Shown piece by piece: positions 1 through 12,056 of a DNA stretch of 64,000 nt (the stretch's first letter is position 1; each line of letters starts with the position of its first letter). Position numbers and translations under genes: made by a program. The stretch is from the NCBI GenBank assembly GCA_032433595.1, contig JASWJB010000015.1:211380-275379 (forward strand), given 5' to 3'. A model generated the notes under the pieces. That model saw only the letters and a program-made list of their open reading frames with translations, was not told the DNA's origin and made no database searches. The DNA is from Conoideocrella luteorostrata. Its lineage: Eukaryota; Ascomycota; Sordariomycetes; Hypocreales; Clavicipitaceae.

Positions 1-421
1 GATCTGCCCGCATCCGGGACCTGCGCCAGGCCTCGTGGTTGTGAGGGGCACGATTGAGAAGACGCAGCCCGGCAGCGATCTATATTGCCAGTAAGAATTC
101 AAGCACCCAGTCGTTTCGATTCGCGCAGCCAGGCACGGGGAACTGGTGCTGGGTCTGGTTGCCGGATGCAAGTGCGGATGCAGAGAATCAATTGTGATGG
201 CAGCTTGCACTGCCACAGACTGACACAACAGACAATGGGCAAATCAACGTCACTCATCTCCACTTGTGTCGCCTCCCCACGGTGCATGCGCGAGTCTCCG
301 ATGCCGGAAACTGTCCGAGACACAGTCGTCAATCTTCAGCGGCAGCATCGTGCATTGCTCCCCAGCCCAACACCAATCTACGACCACGACAACACGACTG
401 ATCCAAGCGCAGATCACGACA

Positions 422-967
422 ATGACTGCATCGCGAGTTGATGCTGTCTCTACTTCCGCCGTTCACATCCGCGCCGCCGTTCCGCAAGACATGCCCTCCG
501 TCCGCGCCTGTATCCAAGAATACACCACCTGGCTCGACGAGGACATTTCTTTCCAGAATTACACCGAAGAATTCGACAACCTCCCCGGAAAATACGCTCC
601 TCCGACCGGCGGGATATTCGTCGCCGTGGACGCCTCTTCCGACGACGTGCTGGGGTGCATCGCGTTGAGAGCGTTGGACCTGCAGGCGGGCTATCTGCCA
701 GATTCTGCCGGCCGCCGTTATTGCGAATTGAAAAGACTATATGTGTATCCCAAAGCAAGAGGCAGGCAGGCCGCAAGGCTTCTGATACATGCCGCCGTAC
801 AGTCAGCTGCGGAGATGGGCTATGACGAGGTGCTTTTGGATACGCTGCCCAAAATGCGCGCTGCGGTCGGATTGTACGAATCAGAGGGGTTTAGAGAGAC
901 GCGTCCGTACTATTATAATCCCCTGGAGGGCGTCTTGTTCTTTTTAAAACGCCTGGGCAAGTCGTAG
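422..967 (+). CDS. GNAT-family N-acetyltransferase
   Basis: Single-exon gene of 181 aa. The start is the ATG at 422, which places the conserved domain close to the N terminus; the frame stays open upstream to 266 but that stretch is low-complexity and does not look coding. The protein reads as a GNAT fold. A beta-strand segment, GCIALRAL, is followed by the acetyl-CoA-binding signature ELKRLYVYPKARGRQAARLL, in which the R-G-R-Q-A-A pyrophosphate loop stands for the usual Q/R-x-x-G-x-A/G. The terminal strand GLYESEGF is typical of the family. Known GNATs move acetyl from acetyl-CoA to an amine; the acceptor cannot be told from sequence. There is no signal peptide, so it is probably cytosolic. 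It is convergent with the cupin gene that follows. Confidence 0.85.
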   Translation: MTASRVDAVSTSAVHIRAAVPQDMPSVRACIQEYTTWLDEDISFQNYTEEFDNLPGKYAPPTGGIFVAVDASSDDVLGCIALRALDLQAGYLPDSAGRRYCELKRLYVYPKARGRQAARLLIHAAVQSAAEMGYDEVLLDTLPKMRAAVGLYESEGFRETRPYYYNPLEGVLFFLKRLGKS

Positions 968-1024
968 CACTGCTAGATACGTAGACGGTAAGAAATGAGA
1001 CATGACGGTATACAGCCGGCGCTG

Positions 1025-1643
1025 TTACAGGCCACGTAATGGCATCTGATTGCCGCGGTTCCCAGCAGAGGCATCATGCGTAGCATCAATGCATGGCCCA
1101 TCCCGTACAATCTTATGCTTCGGCACCTGGCCGCCTTCAAAAGGAAGCTGCAAGGCTATAGACGGGTGCTTAGCTGGGTATTCCGAGATGTGACCCTCAC
1201 CGTCCATATCATTCGCGACAATCAGCCCATTCTCACCAGCCTCAAGATGGAGGGTCTCTCCAGTAGACGGCAGCGTAAGGTGCGCAGTGCCAGTCAGCAA
1301 AACAAACAGCCTAGTATTTTGTCAACCGCGTATCCGACTTCAAACATAATCCGCCAAGCACATCGTGGCCAGAAACGTACATTGGATGCGGCGGCTTGTG
1401 AATCCCTTCATTCGATCCTGCCGGCAGGACCACATAGGTCACGTTCGACAATTGCGCAAGGTCTGTCGCTTGCCCAACAGTGGGGTACTTGACGAATGGG
1501 TTCTCGAACTGCCAGCATTCGAAGGCTGCTTTACCGTCACGGCCAGAGACGACAGCACTGAGACGGAGGTGGGATGGACTGATGGCGTGCGCCTGACTGA
1601 GACCGAGGAAGGTCGGTAAGGCTGACCGGTAAGACAAACGCAT
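1025..1643 (-). CDS. Secreted cupin-domain protein
   Basis: Two exons on the minus strand: 1643-1381 and 1310-1025. The 70-nt intron has a GTACGT donor at 1380 and a CTAG acceptor at 1311. Splicing joins two open frames into 182 aa. The N terminus (MRLSYRSALPTFLGLSQAHA) looks like a signal peptide; an in-frame ATG three codons upstream (1652) is an alternative start. The body shows a small single-domain cupin: a first motif G-x-H-K-P-P-H-P (normally metal-binding), then a short beta-rich stretch and G-x-x-G-x-I-V-A-N. The second metal-binding histidine motif is not obvious. Small secreted cupins of this kind are common in hypocrealean fungi and their substrates are mostly unknown. The splice junction restores continuous cupin sequence across the break, which supports the model. 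Confidence 0.72.
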
Positions 1644-1652
1644 TGTGTGCAA

Positions 1653-2615
1653 AGAAGTGGGCGACCGTTTGAGGTCCTCCGAATGCTCATTCGTGTTGAT
1701 GAGTTCAATTCAATTTTGGTTAACTTTGTCGAAGAATAAGGTTGACCCCGCAATGATGGCGGCGCCTTTCATTTGCCGTCTGGCCACGACGTACGCGCCC
1801 TCGTATAGAATGTACCGCATGACGGGGCCGGAAGTTCAAAGCCTCATAAATTGCGTCACGACATTGTGGTTCGGCTGTAGTGGCCGCGTCACCATTTTGA
1901 AGGCAATTGCATGGGTTGTACTGCACGTATGCAAGGCCATCATCTCAGTACTATGAGTGTACACATTCTCACTTCAAGGAAGAATGCGACCATTTCAGTT
2001 CCTGCATCTCGTTTCTTGGGTCCTCCGATTTATGTAGGCAGTTAATAGCAAACGCGACGCTGCGGCTACAGTGTATGTTCACGCAATACTCCGTACAATT
2101 GAGACAATCGCCGGCGACTTTAATTAAACAGCCAAAGCTAACTGTCTGAAACACCATCCTCAGGCTCCATCCACCGGCAATGCCTCCAACATCCACTTCC
2201 GTGAGGAACCACGGTGTTAAATACGAACATTTATATCCACAAGAACTACTAATTAGGACTCCCACGCGACAGTGGGTATTGTTAGACCAGACAAGGCACA
2301 CCTGTGATGCGATGTTCACCACGCGTGGTTTGCCAGCTCTTCAACGTACACACGCCGGGTTACTTGAGCTGATTGTACGTTCGGACTAGTTCCTTGCAAA
2401 GGCTTTCAGATACTTGTATACTCGTATTCAAGACTTCGTCAATATGTCCCGGTGTACATGCTGGAGCAGATGGACGTATAAATTGCATGATCCGCGCATC
2501 GCAGTGACAGAAGGAAAATCCTGTCGTTCCAACACCAAACCGGCAGGCTTATTCCACAATTGCAAAACACCAAACCGGCAGTCTTATTCCACAATTGCAA
2601 AACACCGCACCCATC
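1653..2615. other. Intergenic: shared upstream region of cupin and subtilase
   Basis: No gene supported. Several 60-120 codon frames overlap on both strands without family resemblance. The cupin (minus) and subtilase (plus) are divergent, so both promoters lie here. The last 85 bases before the subtilase ATG hold a 35-bp tandem repeat, listed separately. Confidence 0.6.
2531..2606 (+). repeat. 35-bp tandem repeat in the subtilase leader
   Basis: Two near-identical 35-bp units start at 2531 and 2566, each beginning AACACCAAACCGGCAG and containing TTATTCCACAATTGCAA. A third, partial unit starts at 2601 (AACACCGCACC) and runs almost to the ATG at 2616. Units 1 and 2 differ by one base (G/T). 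The position suggests 5'UTR or core promoter. Confidence 0.9.
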
Positions 2616-4069
<1,454 letters not shown>

Positions 4070-5106
4070 GCTATATACTCGTAGCATTGACTGTTTTGTC
4101 TGCTTTCTGCACAATGTGGCTGGTTTGATGGTTCGCGAATGCTTTGTACCTATGAAGGACATACTCATTGGGCCACATGGCCATGCAGCATGGATTTATT
4201 TACAGGCTAGAGTCGATAGCTAATGGTTTTCATCCGAATTATCCAAGCTAACATATCGGGTCAAACTCTCATTCAATTAAAGTAATTTACTTAGTGCATA
4301 AAACTTACTAAAACTTTTTCTTTACCAATAAACACTTATTTTCTTTAAGTCTTAATATAATTGCTTACTTGAATTGACTAATTAATCTAAACAATTATTA
4401 AATTACAACCTATAACTTTAGTTGTTTACTACGCTATCCCTTATTACTTAAACTATGTTATCTAAATATATCTGTTAACAAAAATCCGGACTAGATTTAT
4501 GCCTCGGAGTAATCACAGTTATTAAAACCGTATTAAAAATTTATTTCTACCTGGTGCGCAATAGGCTACAGCTTCAACCTCGCCAATCAGCAATGTTAAG
4601 CAAAGTATATATCTAGAAATCCTATTTCAATGCCCGATTCATCAGGTTTAAAGTAAGGCTGCATCGAGATTGACATGCTGAGTCTCCTTAAGATTGATAT
4701 GTACGCCGTGCTCGTCGTCATTCGCCTACCCAACACATACACGCCAGAACTCCACCGTTTGCGCTAACGGCTTTGGTGTAAATTGATCTGGTCAAACGTC
4801 TCTCAAGCTAGTCCACTTATACCATCAACTTCACACTCTAGCTCAACCGATACCATGTTCCATAATACAACCTACTCAGTGAGTGCTGTCTGGACGATAG
4901 CTTCGAGATATTGACAGAATATCTCTAGTCCGTCTCGCGTCTACGCTAGATGCCCAGGCGGATCAAGGAAAGTATACTTCTCATACGAACTATTTGGCCA
5001 GGTGTAAACCGGCTGTAGCAGGAGCTACATACCACTCAGTTAGCGATACAGACAGTAATGGGAATATTTGCGTTTCCTGTTCATGTAAGTGAAGCTTCTC
5101 GTGCAC
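4070..5106. other. AT-rich gene-free stretch
   Basis: Nothing coding is supported. About 4250-4560 is strikingly AT-rich with many TA steps and no long frame, as in repeat-induced-point-mutation debris or decayed transposon DNA. The remainder (4560-5100) is of mixed composition. No terminal repeats or transposase motif were found. Confidence 0.6.
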
Positions 5107-5971
5107 TTACTCTGCGGAGTAGTCCATGTAATTCTCAACAGGATCGAGGCCAGGCATATCGGGACAGGTGTCGCGGCCTACCGGACACTCACCCCAGTTA
5201 GGAGAGGCTTCGGCCGGAGTGTCGGCAATGAAGTCTCCGCCCTTCTCGTTGCAGCCGCCCTCGAAGGTGTGCAACAGACCAAACCAGTGCCCAACCTCGT
5301 GGACAGTGGTCAAGCCCTGGTTGAAGGGGGGCTTGTTACCGGGGAGAGAAAAGCTGCCCACCATGCAGCCATTCTTAGCCAGCGCCTCTCCTTCGTAAGC
5401 GTTCATGTTGGGGAAGACGCAGACACCGCCGGCCCCTAGGCCGGGTGCGTAGTAGAGATTCAGCGTGCGCGAGGTGCCGCGGTGCAACTTCGTCTTGAGA
5501 TCCTTTTCAAAGATCTCCGGCTTGTCAGCCCATGAGGCGTTCTTGGTCCGGGTTGTGCCGGCGAGATTGAAAGTGAGATTACTTGGTGCATATGCATCAT
5601 TGAGAATTTTCATCTGACCGCTAATTTCCTCATCCTGTTAAAGCCAAAAATAGTTAGAATGAGAAAAAAAAACCGAAACCTTACGATGGCATAGAATGGA
5701 AAGAGAAGAAGCAAAAGTTTACAGTCAGCCAGCCGCCTTGCTTGGTTTCATTGACAGCAACAACGTGAACCCAAGCATCCAACGAAATCAGCTCACCGGT
5801 ATCGCGGCGAGTGAAATCCGGCTTGTCTTTGGCTAACTTTTCGTGCAGAGCCAGAATATCAGCATCTGCCTGGGTGCTGCAAAAGTCTCTTTGCTGTCTT
5901 GGCAATAAGGCAGCACTGGCCAGCGGTCCGAGGACCATAAAAGCGTTTGCGAGTTGAAGTAGAGACAGCAT
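5107..5971 (-). CDS. Secreted M43 (pappalysin-like) metalloprotease, 3' end apparently lost
   Basis: Two exons on the minus strand: 5971-5723 and 5634-5107. The 88-nt intron runs from a GTAAAC donor to an AACAG acceptor, and the open product is 258 aa. A signal peptide (MLSLLQLANAFMVLGPLASA) is followed by a propeptide-like region. The catalytic domain has the metzincin zinc motif H-E-V-G-H-W-F-G-L-L-H (histidines about 195, 199 and 205) and a Met-turn region N-Y-M-D-Y-S near the end. This resembles the secreted M43B metalloproteases of pathogenic fungi (MEP1-like). Family members normally continue 20-30 residues past N-Y-M-D-Y-S. Here the frame stops two codons later, exactly on a strong GTAAGT donor-like site. 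I could not find a convincing next exon in the AT-rich DNA beyond, so the gene may be truncated. Confidence 0.82.
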
Positions 5972-8049
5972 TCTTGGGGATGTTGTTCACAAAGAGCACG
6001 GGAAAGATTTTACTTAGACTTGTTTGGCAATCTTTTATTGTTCTGTTGTGGGCTGGCGAGGTTCTTATACCCTGCTACTATCCATTGCTTATACGTTGCG
6101 AGGTAGTCCGCGATGTGACTATGGCCTGTTCGTGGTGTCACTCTGTCTTGATATTTTGGTTTCGTTGCCTCGCTTGTGTTGAACACGAACGAAGATCTAT
6201 TACACGATCAACGACCTGCCTCTCGCAGCAGGAGAAGTGGACGAGGTCTACAGTGACCAGGGGGTCCGAGCTCGAGTTGATTTCCACAATAGGCTAATCC
6301 CTCGGACGGTAGCCGAGCATGGCGGTGGCGGACTGTAGCGAGCTGCCCAAAGGGGCAAGTCTTAATCAAAGCTTTATTATCAGCTGCGAGTTAGAAATAC
6401 GAGGTTACATGCCTTATGTAGATATCTCACGAGTCAGTTGTGTATAAGTATGATTCCGAGATAAGCGAACATTTTCGGTGAGCCAGTCGGAGCAAATGCA
6501 TACTGCGGCCCGTGGCTATGCTGGCGCTATCTCGCCGCAGCGACTCCATTACCGACGACTGGGATGCAGTGTCACCGGGCATTCGTAGCCAATGAGTGCT
6601 CTCAACTCGGACTGGCCTAGCCTTCGGGTGGTTTCAAGACCCCGGCTACGATGTTTGGCCAAGGTCTAGAGACGATCAGGCTGACTCTTCTTCATGGCTT
6701 TTCTGCCATTATGTGCGACAGCGATCTAGGACTCCAATAACCTACGACCCATCCAACACGCGCAACATCAGCTCCCTCCGAATACTTGAATTCACTAGCT
6801 AGCGAGATTATCAGCGAGTTCAATCCATACAACCACGGAGCCGAAGTCAGATCCACATTACATTTGATGGGTAGATATCTCTCAATAGTCCCTTTCTTCG
6901 CCTTCTTCCCCATGGGGATACATTTGAGCCACAAAAATTCGCTCTTGGCCTTCCCAACATTTCCATAGCACATAGTGGAGATGTCACAGGATAATATCAG
7001 CCTAAGGGTCACAACTGCACATGAAAAGTGGCCTCTGGCTTCGCCATTTTTTGTGTGACATTCTCTATCTCGTTACCAAAGCCTTCCATTCATCACTTTC
7101 AACAACACGCTGTGTGAGCAAGGAAGGGCCTCCACAACCTTATGGACTAGATCGACAGCTATCTTGCAAAGTATGCAAGACAACGACCCCGAAAAAAGGC
7201 TATCTTCAGTATCCGAGCTTTATCCTCAACAATAGCACTGGCTGGCTATCTCAGTCCTAAATGACCAAGCGCTCCTAAGCTGCGACACCACCTGGCGGAC
7301 ATTACGATACAGGCAAGAAGCTACTGTGGGTTGCACAGGGTGTTGTGCAGGGTATCGATACCGTTGCGGTCAAATGGCAATATATTTAATAATCTCTGTA
7401 TATCTCTAAGAAGAGGAAAACAAGTCAAGGTGGGAGGCTCGATATCACCGTATAAATATCGTGACCGAAAGGTGACCACGTGACCCGCTCCGTGCTTCCT
7501 ATTGTGCTTGACCGCGGGATTCCAACCATGTCAAGAGTAGTCATATATTATTTGTCTACAGCTATGTAACTAGGAATGCTTTGCCAGTTCAGTCCTCAAC
7601 AGAGCTTTTCGGCTTAGTCATTTTTACGACCCTATATTCTCCTGGTATAGAGAGAGAGTCCTTCCTAGCAATCTATCATAAAAGATGCATCTCAATTCGT
7701 TGTACTAAGGCAATTGTCAGCCTCATTCCAAAGTCAGTTGTACGAGATATGCCTCCCAGTAATTGGTTTGTCGCGATGGATATGTTGGCCCCCAAATCAG
7801 GCACAACCGGTCCGCGTGGCACGACAGCCTGTGTGTGCCTAATTGAACGCCTATTTCCAGCTCGGGGTTTGTCGAGCAGCTCACGTAATACATGACATCA
7901 CATAACATTTTCGAGCGGCTCTCAACCAACGTCTCATCAACTTACTAAAAAATTCCCAGGCATTTGCAGCCGAAGCCATTACTGCTTTCACATGGAATTA
8001 TACCATTTATCGACGTTAACAATAACTTAAAAATAACTACTCTTCTACC
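5972..8049. other. Gene-poor decayed DNA
   Basis: No intact gene. Frames of 60-118 codons occur on both strands without recognisable domains. A short coding-like island on the plus strand (about 6199-6339) reads IYYTINDLPLAAGEV and ends in G-G-G-G-L then a stop. It could be the tail of a degraded gene, but I recognise no family. Confidence 0.5.
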
Positions 8050-8768
8050 ATGGCTGTTATTAAGATGAAATGTTCTCCCGAGGACCGCAAGGCCATCATC
8101 GGGGTCTCGATGACAGCACGCCCATCAACAATTCATCTACCCTCAGGACACAAAGGCACCTTATTTCAGCTTGTTATCGGCCTCCGCATTATCGAGTCAA
8201 TACGTAAAGACGCCCCAATTACTATATGTCGATCCGGAACAATACTAGCTCACGAAGATGGCGTGGACATATTAGCACAAGGTGCTCTTGGCCCAGGCTT
8301 AATCTCAAATCAGATAAGTCGCGCGTAATTTCACTCGGACTTCTGAGGGTACGTAAAGCTCGGACAGAAAATAATAACTCTCCAAATCTAAAGGATCGGA
8401 ATCTGGAGTTTGTCACAATACCAGCGGATGGGACTAGTGTGGAAATAACTCATGATTTATCGGAAACACGGCTTTTCGAGCGCTCAGACACGATCAAAAA
8501 ACAAGACGTGCGTTCGGGTGAAACCTTCCGGATGCAAATGGATTCCAAATATGTGGGAACCATGTGGTGGTGCTGGGGCGACTTAGATGGCGACCTTGAC
8601 GGGAAAAAGCTTCATGCTTGGCAAAAAGGTATTAACCTTGGTGACGCGGTCAAACCCAGTGTTGGCGAGATTGAGGACGAGGGTTGGGTTCTCGGGGAAG
8701 ATCTGGCTGAACTTGAGTTCCAGGATCAGTCTGGATGGGTTGAAATCCAGTTTGAATGCCAGAAATAA
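8050..8768 (+). CDS. Conserved fungal hypothetical protein, about 200 aa, probable two exons
   Basis: The C-terminal frame (to 8768) carries a family pattern I associate with uncharacterised fungal proteins of about 200 aa. It has L-G-L-L-R-V, then N-L-K, then a G-x-S-V-E-I-like strand, then S-G-E-T-F-R-M-Q and a final W-V-E-I-Q-F. The N-terminal frame (from ATG 8050) is a different frame. A plausible 110-nt intron (donor GTAAAG at 8204, acceptor AATCAG ending 8313) joins them in phase and gives 202 aa, close to the expected length. The donor is not a strong consensus, so a frameshifted pseudogene is the alternative. The pattern of strands suggests a beta-sandwich, but no function is known to me. 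It lies in decayed surroundings. Confidence 0.5.
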
Positions 8769-9331
8769 CATAAGTGCTGATATAATAGACGAATATTGTG
8801 TCTTGACATGTCTTAGACTTGTTGGGACGAAAATTGCTTGTGCCAAGAAGATCAGTGCCGTAAGTAGCTAGTTAGCTTCGAGAGGAGGAATTCTGAGTAC
8901 CCATACAACACGTGGGGGTCTTTTTAAGCATTACGAACACGCAAGCAGCTTCGGGGGGCCTTGGTCCTCCATGAAATGCACCTCAAGCATGCAGCGCGAT
9001 CGTGCTGGCGCTCAAAGGCGGAGTAAATCTAACCTAACCACATGCAATCATTGCCAACTAGTGTAGACACGAGAGATGAATTATTATCAGTTTGCGAGAT
9101 ACTTGTCTCGGCGAAATTCACATGGCATATTAGATCAGCTAGGTGCCCGCTGGCCTAGCCATCCACCTCCCTGGCAGTCAAATCACAGGCGTTTTCGGCA
9201 CATTTGGGTAATCATTCATATTTAGGGTAAAATTTAATTAACATCAAGCCGCTATATATATTATACAAGAACAAATCATTGCAACGCTTCGTTCCCCAGC
9301 CCAATGAACCTTGCTGAAAAGCCCCTTCCGC
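8769..9331. other. Intergenic, nothing recognised
   Basis: It separates the plus-strand hypothetical from the minus-strand hypothetical (convergent 3' ends), so it should contain both terminators. About 9210-9280 is AT-rich. No gene or repeat is supported. Confidence 0.5.
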
Positions 9332-10183
9332 TTATACCACGGCGGCGAGGTTGTTGTCGATGAAACGATCCGCCTCTCTCTTCAGCATCAAGATACAACT
9401 CGCCACAACGAAAGCTTCTACACCATCAGCGGTGGAATGTTTCTCACCCTCCCACGCGCGCAGATCCATCACCAAGCGACCACCATTACCGCCGGAGTAC
9501 CTAACCGAGCCGGGTGTGCGGAACTGGTCGTTTCGAACAAACTGAGCGATTCTTGCGCCGCTCTTGGTCTTGGTACCGTCTGGTAGTACGATGCGACTCA
9601 TGCATTCCAGAATAAGCAGTGAATCTGCGTTGCAAGCCTTGTTCTCTTCCCGACTGCCGTAGCGCCACTCGAATTTGCCAAGCGACGTGTCGAAGACCTG
9701 CGCACGGCTAACCATCGACCGGCTTTTGACGTCGATCAATTCTCCACGCAAATTATCATCGTCTATGGCCTGCTCAACCGAAACGCTAGCATCTCGTGGT
9801 AGGATCCGCATTCTGGGGTGTCTTCCCGGGCCCCAGCGATAAATGGTTGAAATGAGAGCTTTCTGATGTGCATCGGATGGGCGCACCAACGTGCACGAGT
9901 TGGAATTCTTCTTGAGGCGGATAGAGGTGTACTTTTCCTGCATGGGTGCTCCGGATTCCACGCCGTAGACGGAAATGTTCTCCAGCGTTCTGTTGCCGCT
10001 GAGTGCCTGGTTGGTGTCGTATCCAATGGCTTCCACCTGAAGCTCGCTTGTCGCAAGGAAGCCATCGGGGAGGGAGGAGGGGCCGCTGGCCTCTTCGTAT
10101 TTGGGGGGGGACTCGGACTCCCAGTGGTCCATGGACTTGGAAGGGCTCGCCTTTGACTTTCGAGAACATGTAAAGATACCCAT
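9332..10183 (-). CDS. Hypothetical intracellular protein
   Basis: Single open frame of 283 aa with fungal codon use and good base composition compared with its flanks. There is no signal peptide or membrane segment. The first 50 residues are Ser/Pro/Lys/Glu-rich and probably disordered. From about residue 80 the protein looks folded (mixed strands, W-G-P-G-R-H-P-R-M, then F-E-W-R-Y-G-S). The C-terminal helix A-F-V-V-A-S-C-I-L-M-L-K-R-E-A-D-R is amphipathic rather than transmembrane. The layout loosely recalls the tubby-like or LURP-one-like fungal proteins with a W-R-Y core, but I cannot make a firm assignment. Confidence 0.65.
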   Translation of the reverse strand: MGIFTCSRKSKASPSKSMDHWESESPPKYEEASGPSSLPDGFLATSELQVEAIGYDTNQALSGNRTLENISVYGVESGAPMQEKYTSIRLKKNSNSCTLVRPSDAHQKALISTIYRWGPGRHPRMRILPRDASVSVEQAIDDDNLRGELIDVKSRSMVSRAQVFDTSLGKFEWRYGSREENKACNADSLLILECMSRIVLPDGTKTKSGARIAQFVRNDQFRTPGSVRYSGGNGGRLVMDLRAWEGEKHSTADGVEAFVVASCILMLKREADRFIDNNLAAVV

Positions 10184-11457
10184 TGTGTTTGGTTTTTGAA
10201 GATTGAAGCTTGAAATTTGTTTGGATATTCAGGTGCCGTAGAGTAAACTGTTTGTCAAATAGCTTGTGTGACTTTAATGATATACTATTTGAATCGGGTG
10301 ATTTCCCTGCCCTAATATATATCCACGGATATGCGCGTGCATGTGTGCATTGTGTGGCACTCAAGATAATGACGTGTGTTTCGTGCTGCGTTGGAAGATC
10401 TGCTGCGCCATGTGGCGATACTGGCTTACGGTGGCCATTGATGGGGGTCCACAGTGATGCTATAGGCGGGCAGCCAACCACTCACGTCTTGCATGCGCCA
10501 CTTTAGCTGAGTTAGTTCGGGGCCTCTAGTGCTGCGGAATGGCAGGGCTCAGCAGTTTGTCTGACAGGCACCCCGACTCTGGCTGCGACTTTTCCCAAAA
10601 AGGAATTACCCGGCGCCCAATGGATATGCGGCTGTGTCGCCGATCGAGGCAATACTGTGCCAGCATCCTGCCCACGGATGCTTCCATCAAATTGAAGACT
10701 GGTGAATGGCCCCACGCGCTGCGCTACAAGCTAGGCGCACATGGAGGCGTTGCGCAGTACAATAATCGCGGGAGCAAATAACCCATCCTGGTGAGACCTA
10801 CGGAGTAGTCTTTATTCAACGGGTCAAGGTTCATCGGCAACTACCTCAGCATAGCAGGTCAGCATGACGTATTAGGACTCCACGCAACAAACTTAAATCT
10901 CACCTTTGCCGCACGGAAGCCCAGCATTCAGAATAACTATTCTTGCATATAACGCTTAAGTCTCAAAATTGGTCTATTTCAAGTCCATTCTGGCCACGCT
11001 CTCTTCTTAGCCGTAGAGCCGCTTAACTCGTATCCCGAGAGATAATGTAGGTTCCTCCTTGTTGCTTTCCCAAGGTCCTCGAAAATTATTAGAGTAGCGC
11101 TTTGTTTTGGGCAGAAGATGTTTTCTGTAGCCCTTCATCATTATATCTCTAGACTCTCTGCATGCCGTGAAAGGCCACAATCCCAGAGGCAGGCCGATTG
11201 TCGATTCGAGCTTAATAACAGAAGCTATAAGCAAAAAAGGGTCCTTAGATCCAGAAAGAAGACGCTACAACCGCATCCATTCATATCTGCATGCCATACA
11301 GTACCAGGCTTACATTTCGAAAAAAAATTTAGAACCAATAATTTGCGATAGTTTTAAATTACTTTATTTTTGCAGCTTGTTCTTCCCGGCAATGCTGCAT
11401 CCATAGTATAGTCTTTTCGCCGGGGTCTTTGTCATTGCTAAGACGCTTTTGTATATT
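10184..11457. other. Gene-poor stretch
   Basis: It contains the promoter side of the minus-strand hypothetical (10184-10500). Only short frames follow. From about 10850 the sequence is AT-rich and leads into a solo LTR. A TACGGAGTA element lies at 10799-10807. No gene supported. Confidence 0.5.
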
Positions 11458-11765
11458 TGTTGCGTTATGTGCTTTTACATAGGTATAAAGGAGCAATTTG
11501 CAACAGTGGCAATCGGCAGGAATAGATGGATTTGATGAAGAGACTGAAAAGTGATCGATTGTGATGCTTAATTCTTCGATGATAATCCCTCTTCTGAAGA
11601 GCACTATGATCCTCCTATATAGGCCTTCAGTAGCCGGAACATTCCCTTGAATTTATTGGCCTTTGGCCTACATTTCTTGGCATCGTGCCACCTGCTTCCA
11701 CTATCGTACGGGTCTAGCTAATACGAGACCTCGGTCATTTCCGACGGACCACCCTAATCTCAACA
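11458..11765 (-). mobile_element. Solo LTR of a retrotransposon (left copy, minus orientation)
   Basis: Read on the minus strand, this 308-bp element begins TGTTGAGATTAG and ends ATAACGCAACA, so it has the TGTTG...CAACA ends typical of Ty1/copia-type LTRs. It contains a TATA-like CTATATAGG in the expected internal position. A second copy in the opposite orientation lies at 16217-16537 and aligns over its whole length by eye. The flanking five bases are ATATT on the left and ATATC on the right, consistent with a target-site duplication carrying one mutation. No internal retrotransposon coding sequence adjoins it, so it is a solo LTR. Confidence 0.78.
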
Positions 11766-12056
11766 ATATCCCTCAACAGGATCAGATCATTCCGAAATAC
11801 AAGACGTCGTCGAATTGAATAGAAGGGATTCAAATTAATATGCATCGATGGGAGGAGCTGTGTTACATTGATGATTGGGGGAGAATTCCTCGTCTGACAG
11901 CTTCGTCCAAATTCCCCTATAAATACACCTACAATCCGAGACTCCCTTGTCTCAGATTCCTGACTAAGGCCCAGAGGCTACGTAATCCTTATTGCCCTGC
12001 CCGTAATCCTCACACAATCCAACAGAAGTACTCCTGAATGGAAGGTTTCGAAATAC
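11766..12056. other. AT-rich spacer with possible LTR-like fragment
   Basis: No gene supported. Bases 11861-12024 begin TGTTACATTG and end ATCCAACA with a TATAAATA in between, a layout resembling a short LTR. There is no second copy in the window and no target duplication, so I do not call it. Confidence 0.35.

Noticed and set aside
11861..12024. Possible third, short LTR with TATAAATA
   Set aside because: No second copy in the window, no target-site duplication and weak termini; the TG...CA ends alone are too common.
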